Origin: Taklimakanibacter lacteus
GTDB taxonomy: Bacteria > Pseudomonadota > Alphaproteobacteria > Rhizobiales > Aestuariivirgaceae
Assembly: GCA_003576695.1 (NCBI GenBank)
Contig: QOZQ01000005.1
Location: forward strand, 427,496 to 491,495
Length of the DNA: 64,000 bases
Direction of reading: 5' to 3'
Shown: in pieces, positions 55,042 through 62,990 of the stretch
How positions within the stretch are numbered: position 1 is the first letter of the stretch
Layout: the number at the start of each line of letters is the position of its first letter
The notes under the pieces: generated by a model
What the model was told of the DNA's origin: nothing
Database searches by the model: none
The model's input: only the letters and a program-made list of their open reading frames with translations
Program-made: the position numbers and the translations under genes

Positions 55042-55360
55042 CTGTCTCTCCAGTTTGATTCTCTTAACAGCACCGGCCCACGTCAGGATGCGTTTTGCAT
55101 GGCTGTTTTCGTGAACCGGGGATGACCCTAGGCTTGAGCGTTTAACGGGTAGTAAATCCGGCAACTTTGCGGCACCCGACCTAGAACTTCTAAGATAAAT
55201 GGTTAGCCATCGGTTTCCAGAATACTTAAAATTAGATCATTCTATTTAACAATTGGTTCATATATCGAAATTTCTACGCAAAAATCAAATTCTTCTCCAA
55301 TATATACTTGGTTAATATTTCAATTTCCTTTCCAGAGTGAAATATATATTTCGAATTACT
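55042..55360 (-). promoter_or_regulatory. AT-rich pilA upstream region with a CtrA-like site
   Basis: No coding frame. On the minus strand tttactacccgttaa (55142-55156) is a CtrA-type TTAA-N7-TTAA box with one mismatch, about 100 bases before the pilA start. CtrA is a known activator of pilA in Caulobacter. The stretch from about 55185 to 55360 is strikingly AT-rich compared with all other sequence here. The following part (55361-55650) has no feature I can support. Confidence 0.45.
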
Positions 55361-55650
55361 CAATATTGCCGCATGGGCAGAGTGGCTCTGCGAAGCCTGA
55401 ATATGCTCGAGACCTGTAAAGCAGGGCTCCGAAAGGCTCCCAAGGCAGATATCGCCTGCGCGTTTCTTAGCCGGATACTTGCAATGACGGCCCTCGACAA
55501 AACAGAAGACCTGGGCCCACGCGGGAGCCATCCGCAAAGCAGGCCCCCGAATCAGCGATCCGGCACCCTCATTCGCGCCGAGCAACTGACGCTTGAACCT
55601 CGCCTCGCTCTGGCTATAGTGCGCCCCGCATTGGGCGGTCTGCCGCCTAC

Positions 55651-55740
55651 GGAAGGGTGGCCGAGTGGCTTAAGGCGCACGCCTGGAAAGTGTGTATACG
55701 TGAAAGCGTATCGAGGGTTCGAATCCCTCCTCTTCCGCCA
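55651..55740 (+). tRNA. tRNA-Ser (anticodon GGA)
   Basis: A class II tRNA of 90 bases with an encoded CCA end. The acceptor arms are ggaaga-type (ggaaggg/ctcttcc), the D loop is gccgagtggctta, the anticodon loop holds gcctggaaag (GGA) and the long variable arm is tatacgtgaaagcgta. The T arm is gagggttcgaatccctc. It decodes UCC and UCU. Confidence 0.97.
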
Positions 55741-55879
55741 TTTGCCGCCTAGCCGCGCGACGTTTTCGCGACATCCGCACCGAGCCCAGGCGCAGAAGTT
55801 CTTTGCGCATGCCACCGTGATCGCGGTTGCGCCCGCGCCTGGCATCGGCCAATCTCGATTCGGGGATGAGAGGCACATC

Positions 55880-56125
55880 ATGAGCAAGGCTTCGATGTTC
55901 GACCAGATCCGGGTGCGGGTGGTTTGCGTCAATTGCGGACCGGCCGAGATTCCCCTTGCCAGCGTAAAGGGCAAGCGCAGCCATCCCTGCACCCGCTGCG
56001 GCTTCGAGATCCGGTTGGACCGCGAGCCCTTGCGCTCGCATCTCGCGATGCTGCTCAACGAGGCCGACGAGCTCGATGCCCGGCGCCGGCGCAGCGGCTA
56101 TACCGTGACGCGCTCGCAGCCATAG
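55880..56125 (+). CDS. Small zinc-ribbon-like protein
   Basis: 81 residues from the ATG at 55880, with gatgagagg eight bases upstream. Two CxxC knuckles (VVCVNCGPAEIP and HPCTRCGFEIRL) suggest one zinc ribbon. A charged helix (HLAMLLNEADELDARRRRSG) follows. It is not recognised as a named family. It stands alone after tRNA-Ser. A role in nucleic-acid or protein binding is possible but not shown. Confidence 0.6.
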   Translation: MSKASMFDQIRVRVVCVNCGPAEIPLASVKGKRSHPCTRCGFEIRLDREPLRSHLAMLLNEADELDARRRRSGYTVTRSQP

Positions 56126-56287
56126 TCGTTCGGCCGGCGACCTGACGGAAGTTCCCTTCGACTATGGCCTGACGAGGCCCGGAAGGGCTCCGGCAACCTC
56201 CCTGGCGATGTCGGCGCCGGCCCCGTTTCTCGCATGAGCAAGACCCTTCGCGGCAGCGCTTTGAATCTGCGCCAGCATCGATCCTGA

Positions 56288-56307
56288 CAGCTTCTGGCCA
56301 GAAGCTG
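56288..56307. promoter_or_regulatory. Perfect 20-base palindrome
   Basis: cagcttctgg followed directly by ccagaagctg. It lies 29 bases before the small ORF at 56336 and has no T run, so an operator is more likely than a terminator. Confidence 0.4.
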
Positions 56308-56335
56308 CCCTACAGCACAGCATGGAACAATCTGT

Positions 56336-56548
56336 ATGCGGAAGATGGATCGCACCGTAAGGGACATGCATCTGGGCGCCCGGCCCCCGGTGAACAGGGC
56401 CTATGCCGGTTTGCGCCGGCGCGGCTACATCGTGCTGCGCGACGCCTCCGAGCGACCGCTCTATTGGGTGAACGGCACGCTCCTCAACACCTATCAGCTG
56501 CTGGCGCTGGCGGTGCTGCGTGGCGTGCGCATGACGAGACGCCTATAA
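56336..56548 (+). CDS. Small arginine-rich hypothetical protein
   Basis: 70 residues from the ATG at 56336 (56345 also possible). The sequence is basic, with a compact middle GLRRRGYIVLRDASERPLYW and a C-terminal hydrophobic-basic helix (NTYQLLALAVLRGVRMTRRL). I do not recognise it. It follows a perfect palindrome and precedes the DUF427 gene. Coding status is likely but not certain: the protein is short and no homologue is known to me. Confidence 0.5.
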   Translation: MRKMDRTVRDMHLGARPPVNRAYAGLRRRGYIVLRDASERPLYWVNGTLLNTYQLLALAVLRGVRMTRRL

Positions 56549-56610
56549 ATCTCGACATGGGCGTTATCGCATCCCATATGAGGCACAGCAGATGAGAGGA
56601 GCACGCCCTG

Positions 56611-56892
56611 ATGAAGGCTGTTTTCGGCAATGAGATCATCGCGCAGAGCGACGATATCGTCGAAGCGCACGGCTATTCATATTTTCCGGCCTCCGCGGTC
56701 CGCCTCGAGCTGATGCAGAAATCGCCAAAGACGGCATCGGATCTCGACTGCCCGCATGGCGTTCAGTTCTATGACGTCGTTGCGCCGGGAAAAAGACATG
56801 AGCGGGCGGCCTGGTCATATGAAAGACCTCAGCCGAAGATGCACGCGGTCGGCGGGCGCTTCGGATTCTGGGGCGATGTCAAGCTGGTCTGA
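56611..56892 (+). CDS. DUF427 family protein
   Basis: 93 residues, the normal length. It matches DUF427: MKAVFGNEIIAQSDDIVEAH, GYSYFPASAVRLELMQKSPK, CPHGVQFYDVV, AAWSYERPQPKM and FGFWGDVKLV at the end. DUF427 proteins have a small beta-barrel-like fold and no assigned reaction. gagagga upstream of the ATG is a good ribosome site. It is not in an obvious operon. Confidence 0.9.
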   Translation: MKAVFGNEIIAQSDDIVEAHGYSYFPASAVRLELMQKSPKTASDLDCPHGVQFYDVVAPGKRHERAAWSYERPQPKMHAVGGRFGFWGDVKLV

Positions 56893-57088
56893 GTTCGTCA
56901 TCAGCCCCTCAGCGGCGGCAATCCGTCCGGGATATGCATGACTTTCTGCCTGCCCCGATCACCCTCGTGCAAAGCCAGTGTGCGGGCGGGGGCGGCTTTT
57001 CATTCCATCCCCAAAAAGGCGAAGCTTGTGCGGGCGCCAGCGCCTATGCGATTGAGATCGCCGGTCTCGACCGGTAAAAGGTGAAAGC

Positions 57089-57469
57089 ATGAAAACTTGC
57101 AAAATCGTCCGTCACGGCCGCGGTGAAGGCTTCCGCGGCAAGCAGGGGCTCAATTATTTTTCCGGCATCTCGGCGGAATCGGCCGGCTCCAGGGCCATCT
57201 GCATGCATCTTCTGGTGATGCCGCCCGGCGCCGAGGCAAAGCCGCATTATCACGAGGCGCATGAGACGGCGATCTACATGCTGGAGGGCGCCTCGGAATT
57301 CCGCCACGGCCCCAATCTCGAAAATCTCGACCGCGTCGAGGCCGGGGATTTCATCTATATCCCCGCCGGCGTGCCGCATCAGCCCTTCAATCCGACCGAC
57401 AAGCCCGCCAAAGCGCTCATTGCGCGCACCGACCCCAATGAACAGGAGAGCGTCGTCCTGCTGACGTGA
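57089..57469 (+). CDS. Cupin-domain protein
   Basis: 126 residues. The two cupin motifs are visible: motif 1 GAEAKPHYHEAHETAIYMLEG and motif 2 GDFIYIPAGVPHQPFNP. They provide metal-binding His and Glu ligands on a small beta-barrel. It is a single-domain cytosolic cupin whose substrate is unknown; relatives serve as mannose-phosphate isomerase-like or dioxygenase-like proteins. The gene begins 11 bases after a possible 47-codon frame. Confidence 0.9.
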   Translation: MKTCKIVRHGRGEGFRGKQGLNYFSGISAESAGSRAICMHLLVMPPGAEAKPHYHEAHETAIYMLEGASEFRHGPNLENLDRVEAGDFIYIPAGVPHQPFNPTDKPAKALIARTDPNEQESVVLLT

Positions 57470-57730
57470 TCAGAGCGGACCTCGGTCCGGCTGGACCGCG
57501 CATACTGCAGCCGCTCCTGGCCAACAGCACGGCCGCCGCCACGCTCATTTCGAGCCGGTGCAAGGTTCGCCATCGTGCCATGCAGGGTCCTTGCGTCGCC
57601 TGAGATTTGGTGGTCTTCTACCTGCACCGGAAAAGTATCAGCCTGAAATTACTGGGAAAATCGCCGGGAACTCCCGGCTGGCCCCGAACGTTTTTGGCAC
57701 TGTCGAATTCACAATGAAGGACCTCGCATC

Positions 57731-58213
57731 ATGAAAAAGTGGATCATCTCCGCAGGCGCCGTCGCCCTGGCCACGGCCCTCCTCGCGGCGAGCCCGGCTT
57801 CGGCAAGAAGCGGGATCAAGATCGGCGCCCTCAACTGCAAGGTATCGTCAGGCGTCGGACTCATCCTCGGGTCCTCGCGCAAGATGAAATGCCGCTTCAA
57901 CCCGGCCGGCGGCGGCAGGACGGAATATTATACCGGGCGGATATCCAGACTGGGCGTCGATATCGGCTTCACCAGCAAAAGCTACATGACCTGGGCTGTT
58001 TTCGCGGGCGGCAAGACCAAGCGCGGTGCGCTCGCCGGCAGCTATGGCGGCGCATCGGCGGAAGCGACGATCGGCGTGGGCCTCGGCGCCAATGTGCTGG
58101 TGGGCGGCTTCAAGAAGTCGATCGCGCTGCAGCCGCTCAGCGTCCAGGGCCAGGAAGGCCTCAATGTGGCGGCGGGAATCGCCGGGCTCAGCCTGCGCTA
58201 TTCCGGCCAATAG
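57731..58213 (+). CDS. DUF992 family secreted protein
   Basis: 160 residues with a Sec signal (MKKWIISAGAVALATALLAA then SPASA). The family pattern is IKIGALNCKVSSGVGLILGS, then MKCRFNPAGGGRTEYYTGRI, SRLGVDIGFTSKSYMTWAVF and the glycine-rich SYGGASAEATIGVGLGANVL. DUF992 is a periplasmic or outer-membrane-associated family of Rhizobiales with no known role. It ends before a strong hairpin. aagga lies 11 bases before the ATG. Confidence 0.9.
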   Translation: MKKWIISAGAVALATALLAASPASARSGIKIGALNCKVSSGVGLILGSSRKMKCRFNPAGGGRTEYYTGRISRLGVDIGFTSKSYMTWAVFAGGKTKRGALAGSYGGASAEATIGVGLGANVLVGGFKKSIALQPLSVQGQEGLNVAAGIAGLSLRYSGQ

Positions 58214-58221
58214 CGCGCTTC

Positions 58222-58256
58222 ATACGCATGGAGCTTTTTCCCGGCTCCATGCGTAT
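58222..58256. terminator. Strong hairpin after the DUF992 gene
   Basis: A perfect 13-base stem atacgcatggagc (58222-58234) / gctccatgcgtat (58244-58256) with a nine-base, T-rich loop. The T run is inside the loop and not after the stem, so factor-independent termination is only possible. The next gene starts 20 bases later. Confidence 0.5.
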
Positions 58257-58276
58257 AATCAGCGGTATCAATTTCG

Positions 58277-58978
58277 ATGGGAGCGTCGGTCGTGCGCGCA
58301 ACTTTGGCCAGGCTCAGCCTGACTATCCTGTTCTCGGGGCTTCTGCCGGCCGGTGCTGAAGCCAGCTGCAAAAGCCCGCCCGGACCCTCGGTCGACTGGT
58401 CGGGCTGCAACAAGCAGCTCCTGCAGCTTGATGGCAGTGACCTGACCTCGGCCAATCTCGAAGGCACCTTCCTGTCCGGCACCGGCTTCTCATCGGCCAA
58501 GCTCAACAATGCCAATCTGCAGCGCAGCGAGCTGGTGCGCACGTCCTTCAAGGAGGCCGATCTTTCCGGCGCCAATCTGGAGAAAAGTCTGTCCAGCCGG
58601 GCCGATTTCTCCAACGCCATCCTGAAGGGCACGCGTCTCGTCAAAGCCGAATTCCTGCGCGTGATATTCGACGGTGCCGATCTTTCGGGCGCCGATCTCT
58701 CCGATGGCGAGTTTTCGCGCAACAGCTTCGCCAAGGCCAATCTCTCGGGCGCCAATCTGGGCGGCGCCATGCTGCAGCGCGCGAATTTCCGCGAGGCCAC
58801 GCTCGCCGGCACCTCGTTCAAGCGCACCTATATCTATTGGACGCGCTTCGAAGGCGCCGACCTCTCGCAAGCGCTCGACCTGACCCAGGCGCAAGTCAAC
58901 ATGTCCTGCGGCGATGCGCAGACGAAGCTGCCGGCCGGCCTCACCGTGCCGGCTCAATGGCCCTGCGCCGAGGACTGA
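58277..58978 (+). CDS. Secreted pentapeptide-repeat protein
   Basis: 233 residues. A signal peptide (LARLSLTILFSGLLPAGAEA) leads into about 25 pentapeptide repeats of the A(D/N)LxX type, for example SDLTSANLEGTFLSGTGF and FDGADLSGADLSDGEFSRN, which should form a right-handed quadrilateral beta-helix. Cysteines near both ends (SCKSPPGPSVDWSGCNKQ; NMSCGDAQ and WPCAED) may be oxidised in the periplasm. The exact role is unknown. Its last 25 bases overlap the convergent ELM1-like gene. Confidence 0.92.
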   Translation: MGASVVRATLARLSLTILFSGLLPAGAEASCKSPPGPSVDWSGCNKQLLQLDGSDLTSANLEGTFLSGTGFSSAKLNNANLQRSELVRTSFKEADLSGANLEKSLSSRADFSNAILKGTRLVKAEFLRVIFDGADLSGADLSDGEFSRNSFAKANLSGANLGGAMLQRANFREATLAGTSFKRTYIYWTRFEGADLSQALDLTQAQVNMSCGDAQTKLPAGLTVPAQWPCAED

Positions 58979-60009
58979 AGCAGGCCATCGATACGCCTGG
59001 CAATCGCCTCCCATTCATCGTCATAGGGCGTGAAGGAACGCGCCGGCTTGACGCCAAGACGACTGGCATGGCCGCGCCGAATGATCTCGTCGCGCAGTCT
59101 GCGCACATTGCGGGGCGGCGACACGAGACCAGACTGCGCCAAAGCGGCGGCGAGACCTCTTTCGCCGGGCCAGGACAAAGCCCATGGCCACCGCGACAGC
59201 GCGAATATCTCGACCGGCTTATGCGACCTGCAGGCCTCGGCCAGCATCGAAGCGCTGTCTTCAGTGACGATGAAGCGATCCGCCTCGGACAGAATGAAGC
59301 GGTGCGGATTCCCGCCGCCCCCGGTCCAGCGATGGACATAGTTGCCGGAGCCCAGCACCGCGCTCAGGATATCGGCAATCTCGGATCCACTGCGCGGCGA
59401 GGTCGAGACGAGCAGCGATCCGCCGGTTTGCCGTTGGTAGATGCGCAGAGCCTCGGCGAGCCTCCGCGCTTCACCACGCCCGAAGCGGAAAGGGAAGGTC
59501 GCACCGCCCACCAGCACGCCGGTCCACGGCCGCGGCAATCCCGAAAAGCGTGATCGCCAGAGCCCGTCCGCCGGAACGGTTGCCGCGCCGGTCGCGGGCA
59601 GCAATGCCTTGATGACATTGTGACCGTCAGGCAGGGCATATTGCGGCGTGGTGATCATCAGGTCGAACAGGTCGAATGGCAGGCGCGGCCGGCCGAGATG
59701 GATGAGCCGGGTCCGGCCCCCGGACTGCCGCTTGATCCATGCCGCAACCGGCGCCGCCCGGCGGCCGACCGCTATGACGGCGTCCGGCCAGGGCGGCATC
59801 AGGCTGTCCGACATCTTCCGGTCAACGGCGGCAAGCCCGCGGCCCAGGATCACATTGGGCAGGATATGCGGCCATGACCAGTTGAGTCGCTTCAGGACGA
59901 CAGCGGCAGAAAGCTTTTCGGCCAGCGCGCGGGCCTGCGCATTGTCGCCCTCGCGGGCTCCCTGCAGAACCCAGACCAGGTAGCGCGCATCGGAGAGTTC
60001 GGCCAGCAT
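58954..60009 (-). CDS. Mitochondrial-fission ELM1-like family protein
   Basis: 351 residues. It matches the ELM1-like (DUF1022) family: YLVWVLQGAREGDNAQARAL near the N-terminus, PPWPDAVIAVGRRAAPVAAW, LIHLGRPRLPFDLFDLMITT and PQYALPDGHNVIKALLPATG. The C-terminal half has a glycosyltransferase-like RFIVTEDSASMLAEACRSHK. In plants the family member acts in mitochondrial division; the bacterial role is unknown, with a GT-B-like fold suggested. It lies nine bases downstream of the adenosine kinase gene and is probably co-transcribed. Confidence 0.88.
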   Translation of the reverse strand: MLAELSDARYLVWVLQGAREGDNAQARALAEKLSAAVVLKRLNWSWPHILPNVILGRGLAAVDRKMSDSLMPPWPDAVIAVGRRAAPVAAWIKRQSGGRTRLIHLGRPRLPFDLFDLMITTPQYALPDGHNVIKALLPATGAATVPADGLWRSRFSGLPRPWTGVLVGGATFPFRFGRGEARRLAEALRIYQRQTGGSLLVSTSPRSGSEIADILSAVLGSGNYVHRWTGGGGNPHRFILSEADRFIVTEDSASMLAEACRSHKPVEIFALSRWPWALSWPGERGLAAALAQSGLVSPPRNVRRLRDEIIRRGHASRLGVKPARSFTPYDDEWEAIARRIDGLLQSSAQGH

Positions 60010-60018
60010 GAAGGCAAA

Positions 60019-61014
60019 TTACAGCAGACCATTCGCCTCAGCATGACGATTGAGTGAAATCTGCGGGCGGGCGCCCACATGGGAAATCACTTCCGCTGCG
60101 GCAAGAGCGCCGAGCCGCGCCGACTGCACGAGCGACAGATCGCGGGTGAAGCCGTAAAGGAAGCCGGACGCGAAGAGATCGCCGGCTCCCGTCGCATCGA
60201 CCACCTGCTCGACCGGATGCGCCTCGACGACATGGATCTCATCGCCTCTGACGAGGACACAGCCCGCTTCCGAACGGGTCAGCGCCGCGATGCTGCAGTC
60301 CTTGCGCACGCGCTGCAGCGCCTCGTCGAAAGTATCGACCTGGTAAAGCGATTTGATCTCCTTCTCATTGGCAAAGACGATGTCGATGTCGCTCCTGATC
60401 AGCTCGAGGAAGCTGTCGCGGTGGCGGTCGACGCAGAAGGAATCGGACAGCGTGATCGAGACCTTGCGCCCGGCTTGGCGCGCAATGCGCGCCGCCTTCT
60501 TGAAGGCCTCCTTGGCGAGCGGCGGATCCCACAAATAGCCTTCGAGATAAGTGACCCTGGATGCCGCGACGACGGCTTCGTCGATGTCGCCCGGCGCCAG
60601 ATGGACGCAGGCGCCGAGGAAGGTGTTCATGGTGCGCTCGCCGTCGGGGGTGATGAGAATGAGCGAGCTTGCGGTGGCGGGCCCCGTCGTCGCATGCGCC
60701 GTGGCAAAATCAACGCCCGCCGATTGCGTGTCATGGGTGAAGACCTTGCCCAGCCGGTCGGCCTTGACCTTGCCGATGAAGGCCACCTTGCCGCCGAAGG
60801 AGGCGACGCCCACCGCGGTATTGGCGCCCGAGCCGCCGGAAATCTGGGTCGAGGGGCCCATATCCTCGAACAGCTCGGCGGATTCCTTCTCGGTCACCAG
60901 GCGCATCATGCCCTTGGTGACATTGTGGCGGGCGAGGAAGCCCTCCTCCACGCGCGAAAAGACATCGACAATGGCATTGCCGATGGTGAGGACATCGAAA
61001 GTCGCTTTGGACAT
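60019..61014 (-). CDS. Adenosine kinase (PfkB family sugar kinase)
   Basis: 331 residues from the ATG at 61014 (MSKATFDVLTIGNAIVD). It phosphorylates adenosine or a related nucleoside or sugar with ATP. PfkB motifs: ISGGSGANTAVGVASFGGKV near residue 60, and the anion-hole/catalytic VEQVVDATGAGDLFASGFLY near the end. YLEGYLWDPPLAKEAF is characteristic of the bacterial adenosine kinase-like branch. The much longer frame extending upstream is not real. It precedes the ELM1-like gene with the same direction. Confidence 0.92.
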   Translation of the reverse strand: MSKATFDVLTIGNAIVDVFSRVEEGFLARHNVTKGMMRLVTEKESAELFEDMGPSTQISGGSGANTAVGVASFGGKVAFIGKVKADRLGKVFTHDTQSAGVDFATAHATTGPATASSLILITPDGERTMNTFLGACVHLAPGDIDEAVVAASRVTYLEGYLWDPPLAKEAFKKAARIARQAGRKVSITLSDSFCVDRHRDSFLELIRSDIDIVFANEKEIKSLYQVDTFDEALQRVRKDCSIAALTRSEAGCVLVRGDEIHVVEAHPVEQVVDATGAGDLFASGFLYGFTRDLSLVQSARLGALAAAEVISHVGARPQISLNRHAEANGLL

Positions 61015-61104
61015 GCTTTCCCATGGAGATAATGAGGCGGAAGGCCGAGCCCCTACAGGATCGCCCTTGTCCTCGCAAGCCGGGGCCATTACCTGTCTTG
61101 CGCC

Positions 61105-61767
61105 ATGATCAAAGCCGCCTTCACCGCCCTTGGCGATGTCCTCTCCCCCGATTTCCGCAGCGTCCTCATCAAGGCGATCGGGCTGGCGATCGCCCTCCTC
61201 ATCGCCGTCATCGCCGGCACCGTCTTCCTGCTCAACCTGCTGAAGCTCGCCCCCTGGGGCTGGGGCAACAGCGTCATCGAGGTGGTGGCCGGCCTCGGCA
61301 TGACCGTGCTCGCCTTCTTCATGATCCCGCCGGTGACGGCGCTGTTCGCCGGCCTCTATCTCGACCACATAGCGGGCCTCGTCGAGCGCAAGCACTATCC
61401 CGCCGATGCGCCGGGACGGGAATTGCCGATGGCGAAGGCGATCCTGCTCGGCCTGCAATTCGGCCTGCTCGTCCTCATCGTCAACCTGGCGGTGCTGCCG
61501 ATGCTGTTCTTCGGCATCGGGGCCATCGTGCTGCTTCTGGTCAACGCCTATCTGCTCAGCCGCGAATATTTCGAGATGGCGGCGATGCGTCACATGCCGG
61601 TGGAAGAAGCGCGTCTCCTGCGCAAGGAGAACTCTCCCCGGATCCTCGCCGCCGGCCTCATCCCCGCAGCGCTCGCCCTGATCCCGATCGTCAATCTCAC
61701 CGTGCCCCTGTTCTCGACCAGCTATTTCGTCCACATCTTCAAGGCACTCAAACGGTCTTCGGCGTAA
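61105..61767 (+). CDS. EI24/CysZ-like membrane protein
   Basis: 220 residues with about four hydrophobic regions (LAIALLIAVIAGTVFLLNLL; VVAGLGMTVLAFFMIPPVTA; LLGLQFGLLVLIVNLAVLPM; ILAAGLIPAALALIPIVNLT). The NAYLLSREYFEMAAMRHM motif is typical of the EI24 domain. In enterics the related CysZ is a sulfate transporter; for this Rhizobiales branch the role is not known. The gene is divergent from adenosine kinase and overlaps the 3' end of nth by 20 bases. Confidence 0.9.
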   Translation: MIKAAFTALGDVLSPDFRSVLIKAIGLAIALLIAVIAGTVFLLNLLKLAPWGWGNSVIEVVAGLGMTVLAFFMIPPVTALFAGLYLDHIAGLVERKHYPADAPGRELPMAKAILLGLQFGLLVLIVNLAVLPMLFFGIGAIVLLLVNAYLLSREYFEMAAMRHMPVEEARLLRKENSPRILAAGLIPAALALIPIVNLTVPLFSTSYFVHIFKALKRSSA

Positions 61768-62395
61768 ACAGGCAGAGATCGGCGATCAGGCAGCGCGGAC
61801 ATTCGGGCTTTCGCGCCTTGCAGATATAGCGGCCATGCAGGATCAGCCAGTGATGCGCGTGGCGCTTGTATTCGCCCGGCACCGCCTTTTCGAGCTTGAG
61901 CTCGACTTCGAGCGGCGTCTTGCCGGGGGCAAGGCCGGTGCGGTTGCCGAGCCTGAAGATATGCGTGTCGACGGCGATGGTGGGTTCCCCGAAGGCGATG
62001 TTGAGCACCACATTGGCGGTCTTGCGCCCGACGCCCGGCAATTCCTCCAGGGCGTCGCGGTCGCGCGGCACCACGCTGCCATACTTCTCGATCAGGATCT
62101 GCGAAAGCCGGATGACGTTCTTCGCCTTCATCCGGTAAAGGCCGATGGTGCGGATATGGGAGATGAGCTTCTCCTCGCCGAGCGCCACCATCTTTTCGGG
62201 GCTGTCGACGACCTTGAAGAGCGGTCCCGTCGCCCGGTTGACGCTGACATCGGTTGCCTGCGCGGAAAGGGCGACCGCGACCAGGAGCGTATAGGGATTC
62301 ACATAGTCGAGCTCGCCCTGAGGCGTTGGATCAGCCCGGTGGAAGCGCCTGAATATCTCGGTGACCTGATCCGGCTTGAGCCGCCGCTGCGCCAT
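61748..62395 (-). CDS. nth: Endonuclease III
   Basis: 215 residues. A DNA glycosylase/AP lyase that removes oxidised pyrimidines. The helix-hairpin-helix LEELPGVGRKTANVVLN includes the catalytic lysine, and the catalytic aspartate is in EPTIAVDTHIFRLGNR. The C-terminal 4Fe-4S ligands are Cys-X6-Cys-X2-Cys-X5-Cys in CKARKPECPRCLIADLC. It is complete and of normal length. It lies divergent from the DUF2244 gene. Confidence 0.96.
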   Translation of the reverse strand: MAQRRLKPDQVTEIFRRFHRADPTPQGELDYVNPYTLLVAVALSAQATDVSVNRATGPLFKVVDSPEKMVALGEEKLISHIRTIGLYRMKAKNVIRLSQILIEKYGSVVPRDRDALEELPGVGRKTANVVLNIAFGEPTIAVDTHIFRLGNRTGLAPGKTPLEVELKLEKAVPGEYKRHAHHWLILHGRYICKARKPECPRCLIADLCLFTPKTV

Positions 62396-62451
62396 GATTC
62401 TGTTCCCTGCTGAGGAGTGACCAGAGCCCAGCCCGGCGCTAAGATCAAGAC

Positions 62452-62928
62452 ATGGAGAAGACGAACCCGCAAAACTTCAGCGCCACGCTCAGGCCGCATC
62501 GCTCGCTGAGCCGGCGGGGTTTCGTGATCCTCATGGCGGTGCTCATCGGCCTCAATTTCGCGGCCGGCACCGCTTTCTACATGCTGGGCGCATGGCCGAT
62601 CGCGCCCTTCATGGGGCTCGATGTGGCGCTGGTCTGGTGGGCCTTTCGCAAAAACTACGATGACGCCTTGAAAGAAGAACGCATCGAGGTGACCGAGCAT
62701 GAGCTGGTGCTCAAGCGCTTCGATCACGAAAGGCAGCGCGAGGAGCTGCATTTCACCCGCACCTGGGTCAAGGTCGAGCTCGAGGAAGACAAGGAGCGTG
62801 ATCTGATCGGCAGCCTCTATCTGCGCTTCAAAGGCCAGCGCACCGAGATCGGCCGGTTCCTGGCCGCGGCAGAGCGCCAGAGATTAGCCCGGCTTCTGCA
62901 GGGCGCCCTGGCAAAACCCCGCATTTAG
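62452..62928 (+). CDS. DUF2244 family membrane protein
   Basis: 158 residues. Two membrane helices near the start (FVILMAVLIGLNFAAGTAFY and WPIAPFMGLDVALVWWAF) are followed by a soluble beta-rich part (VTEHELVLKRFDHERQREEL; FTRTWVKVELEEDKERD). The N-terminal NFSATLRPHRSLSRRGF is the family signature. DUF2244 is widespread in alphaproteobacteria, frequently beside nth as here, and its function is not known. Confidence 0.9.
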   Translation: MEKTNPQNFSATLRPHRSLSRRGFVILMAVLIGLNFAAGTAFYMLGAWPIAPFMGLDVALVWWAFRKNYDDALKEERIEVTEHELVLKRFDHERQREELHFTRTWVKVELEEDKERDLIGSLYLRFKGQRTEIGRFLAAAERQRLARLLQGALAKPRI

Positions 62929-62990
62929 AAGGGGTTAGAGCCCGCAAGAATCGGGTGGTTTCGGCGCGCGGGGCTTCCTAGATTTGCCGC

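Noticed and set aside
55274..55585. A 103-codon frame in the pilA upstream region
   Set aside because: It runs through the AT-rich control region and has no family sequence or ribosome site.
58277..58978. Pentapeptide-repeat protein as a Qnr-type topoisomerase protector
   Set aside because: It has a signal peptide and terminal cysteines, so it is exported and not cytosolic.
61015..61734. Long N-terminal extension of the adenosine kinase frame
   Set aside because: The extra residues are low-complexity His/Glu/Asp-rich antisense to the EI24 gene; the PfkB domain starts at 61014.
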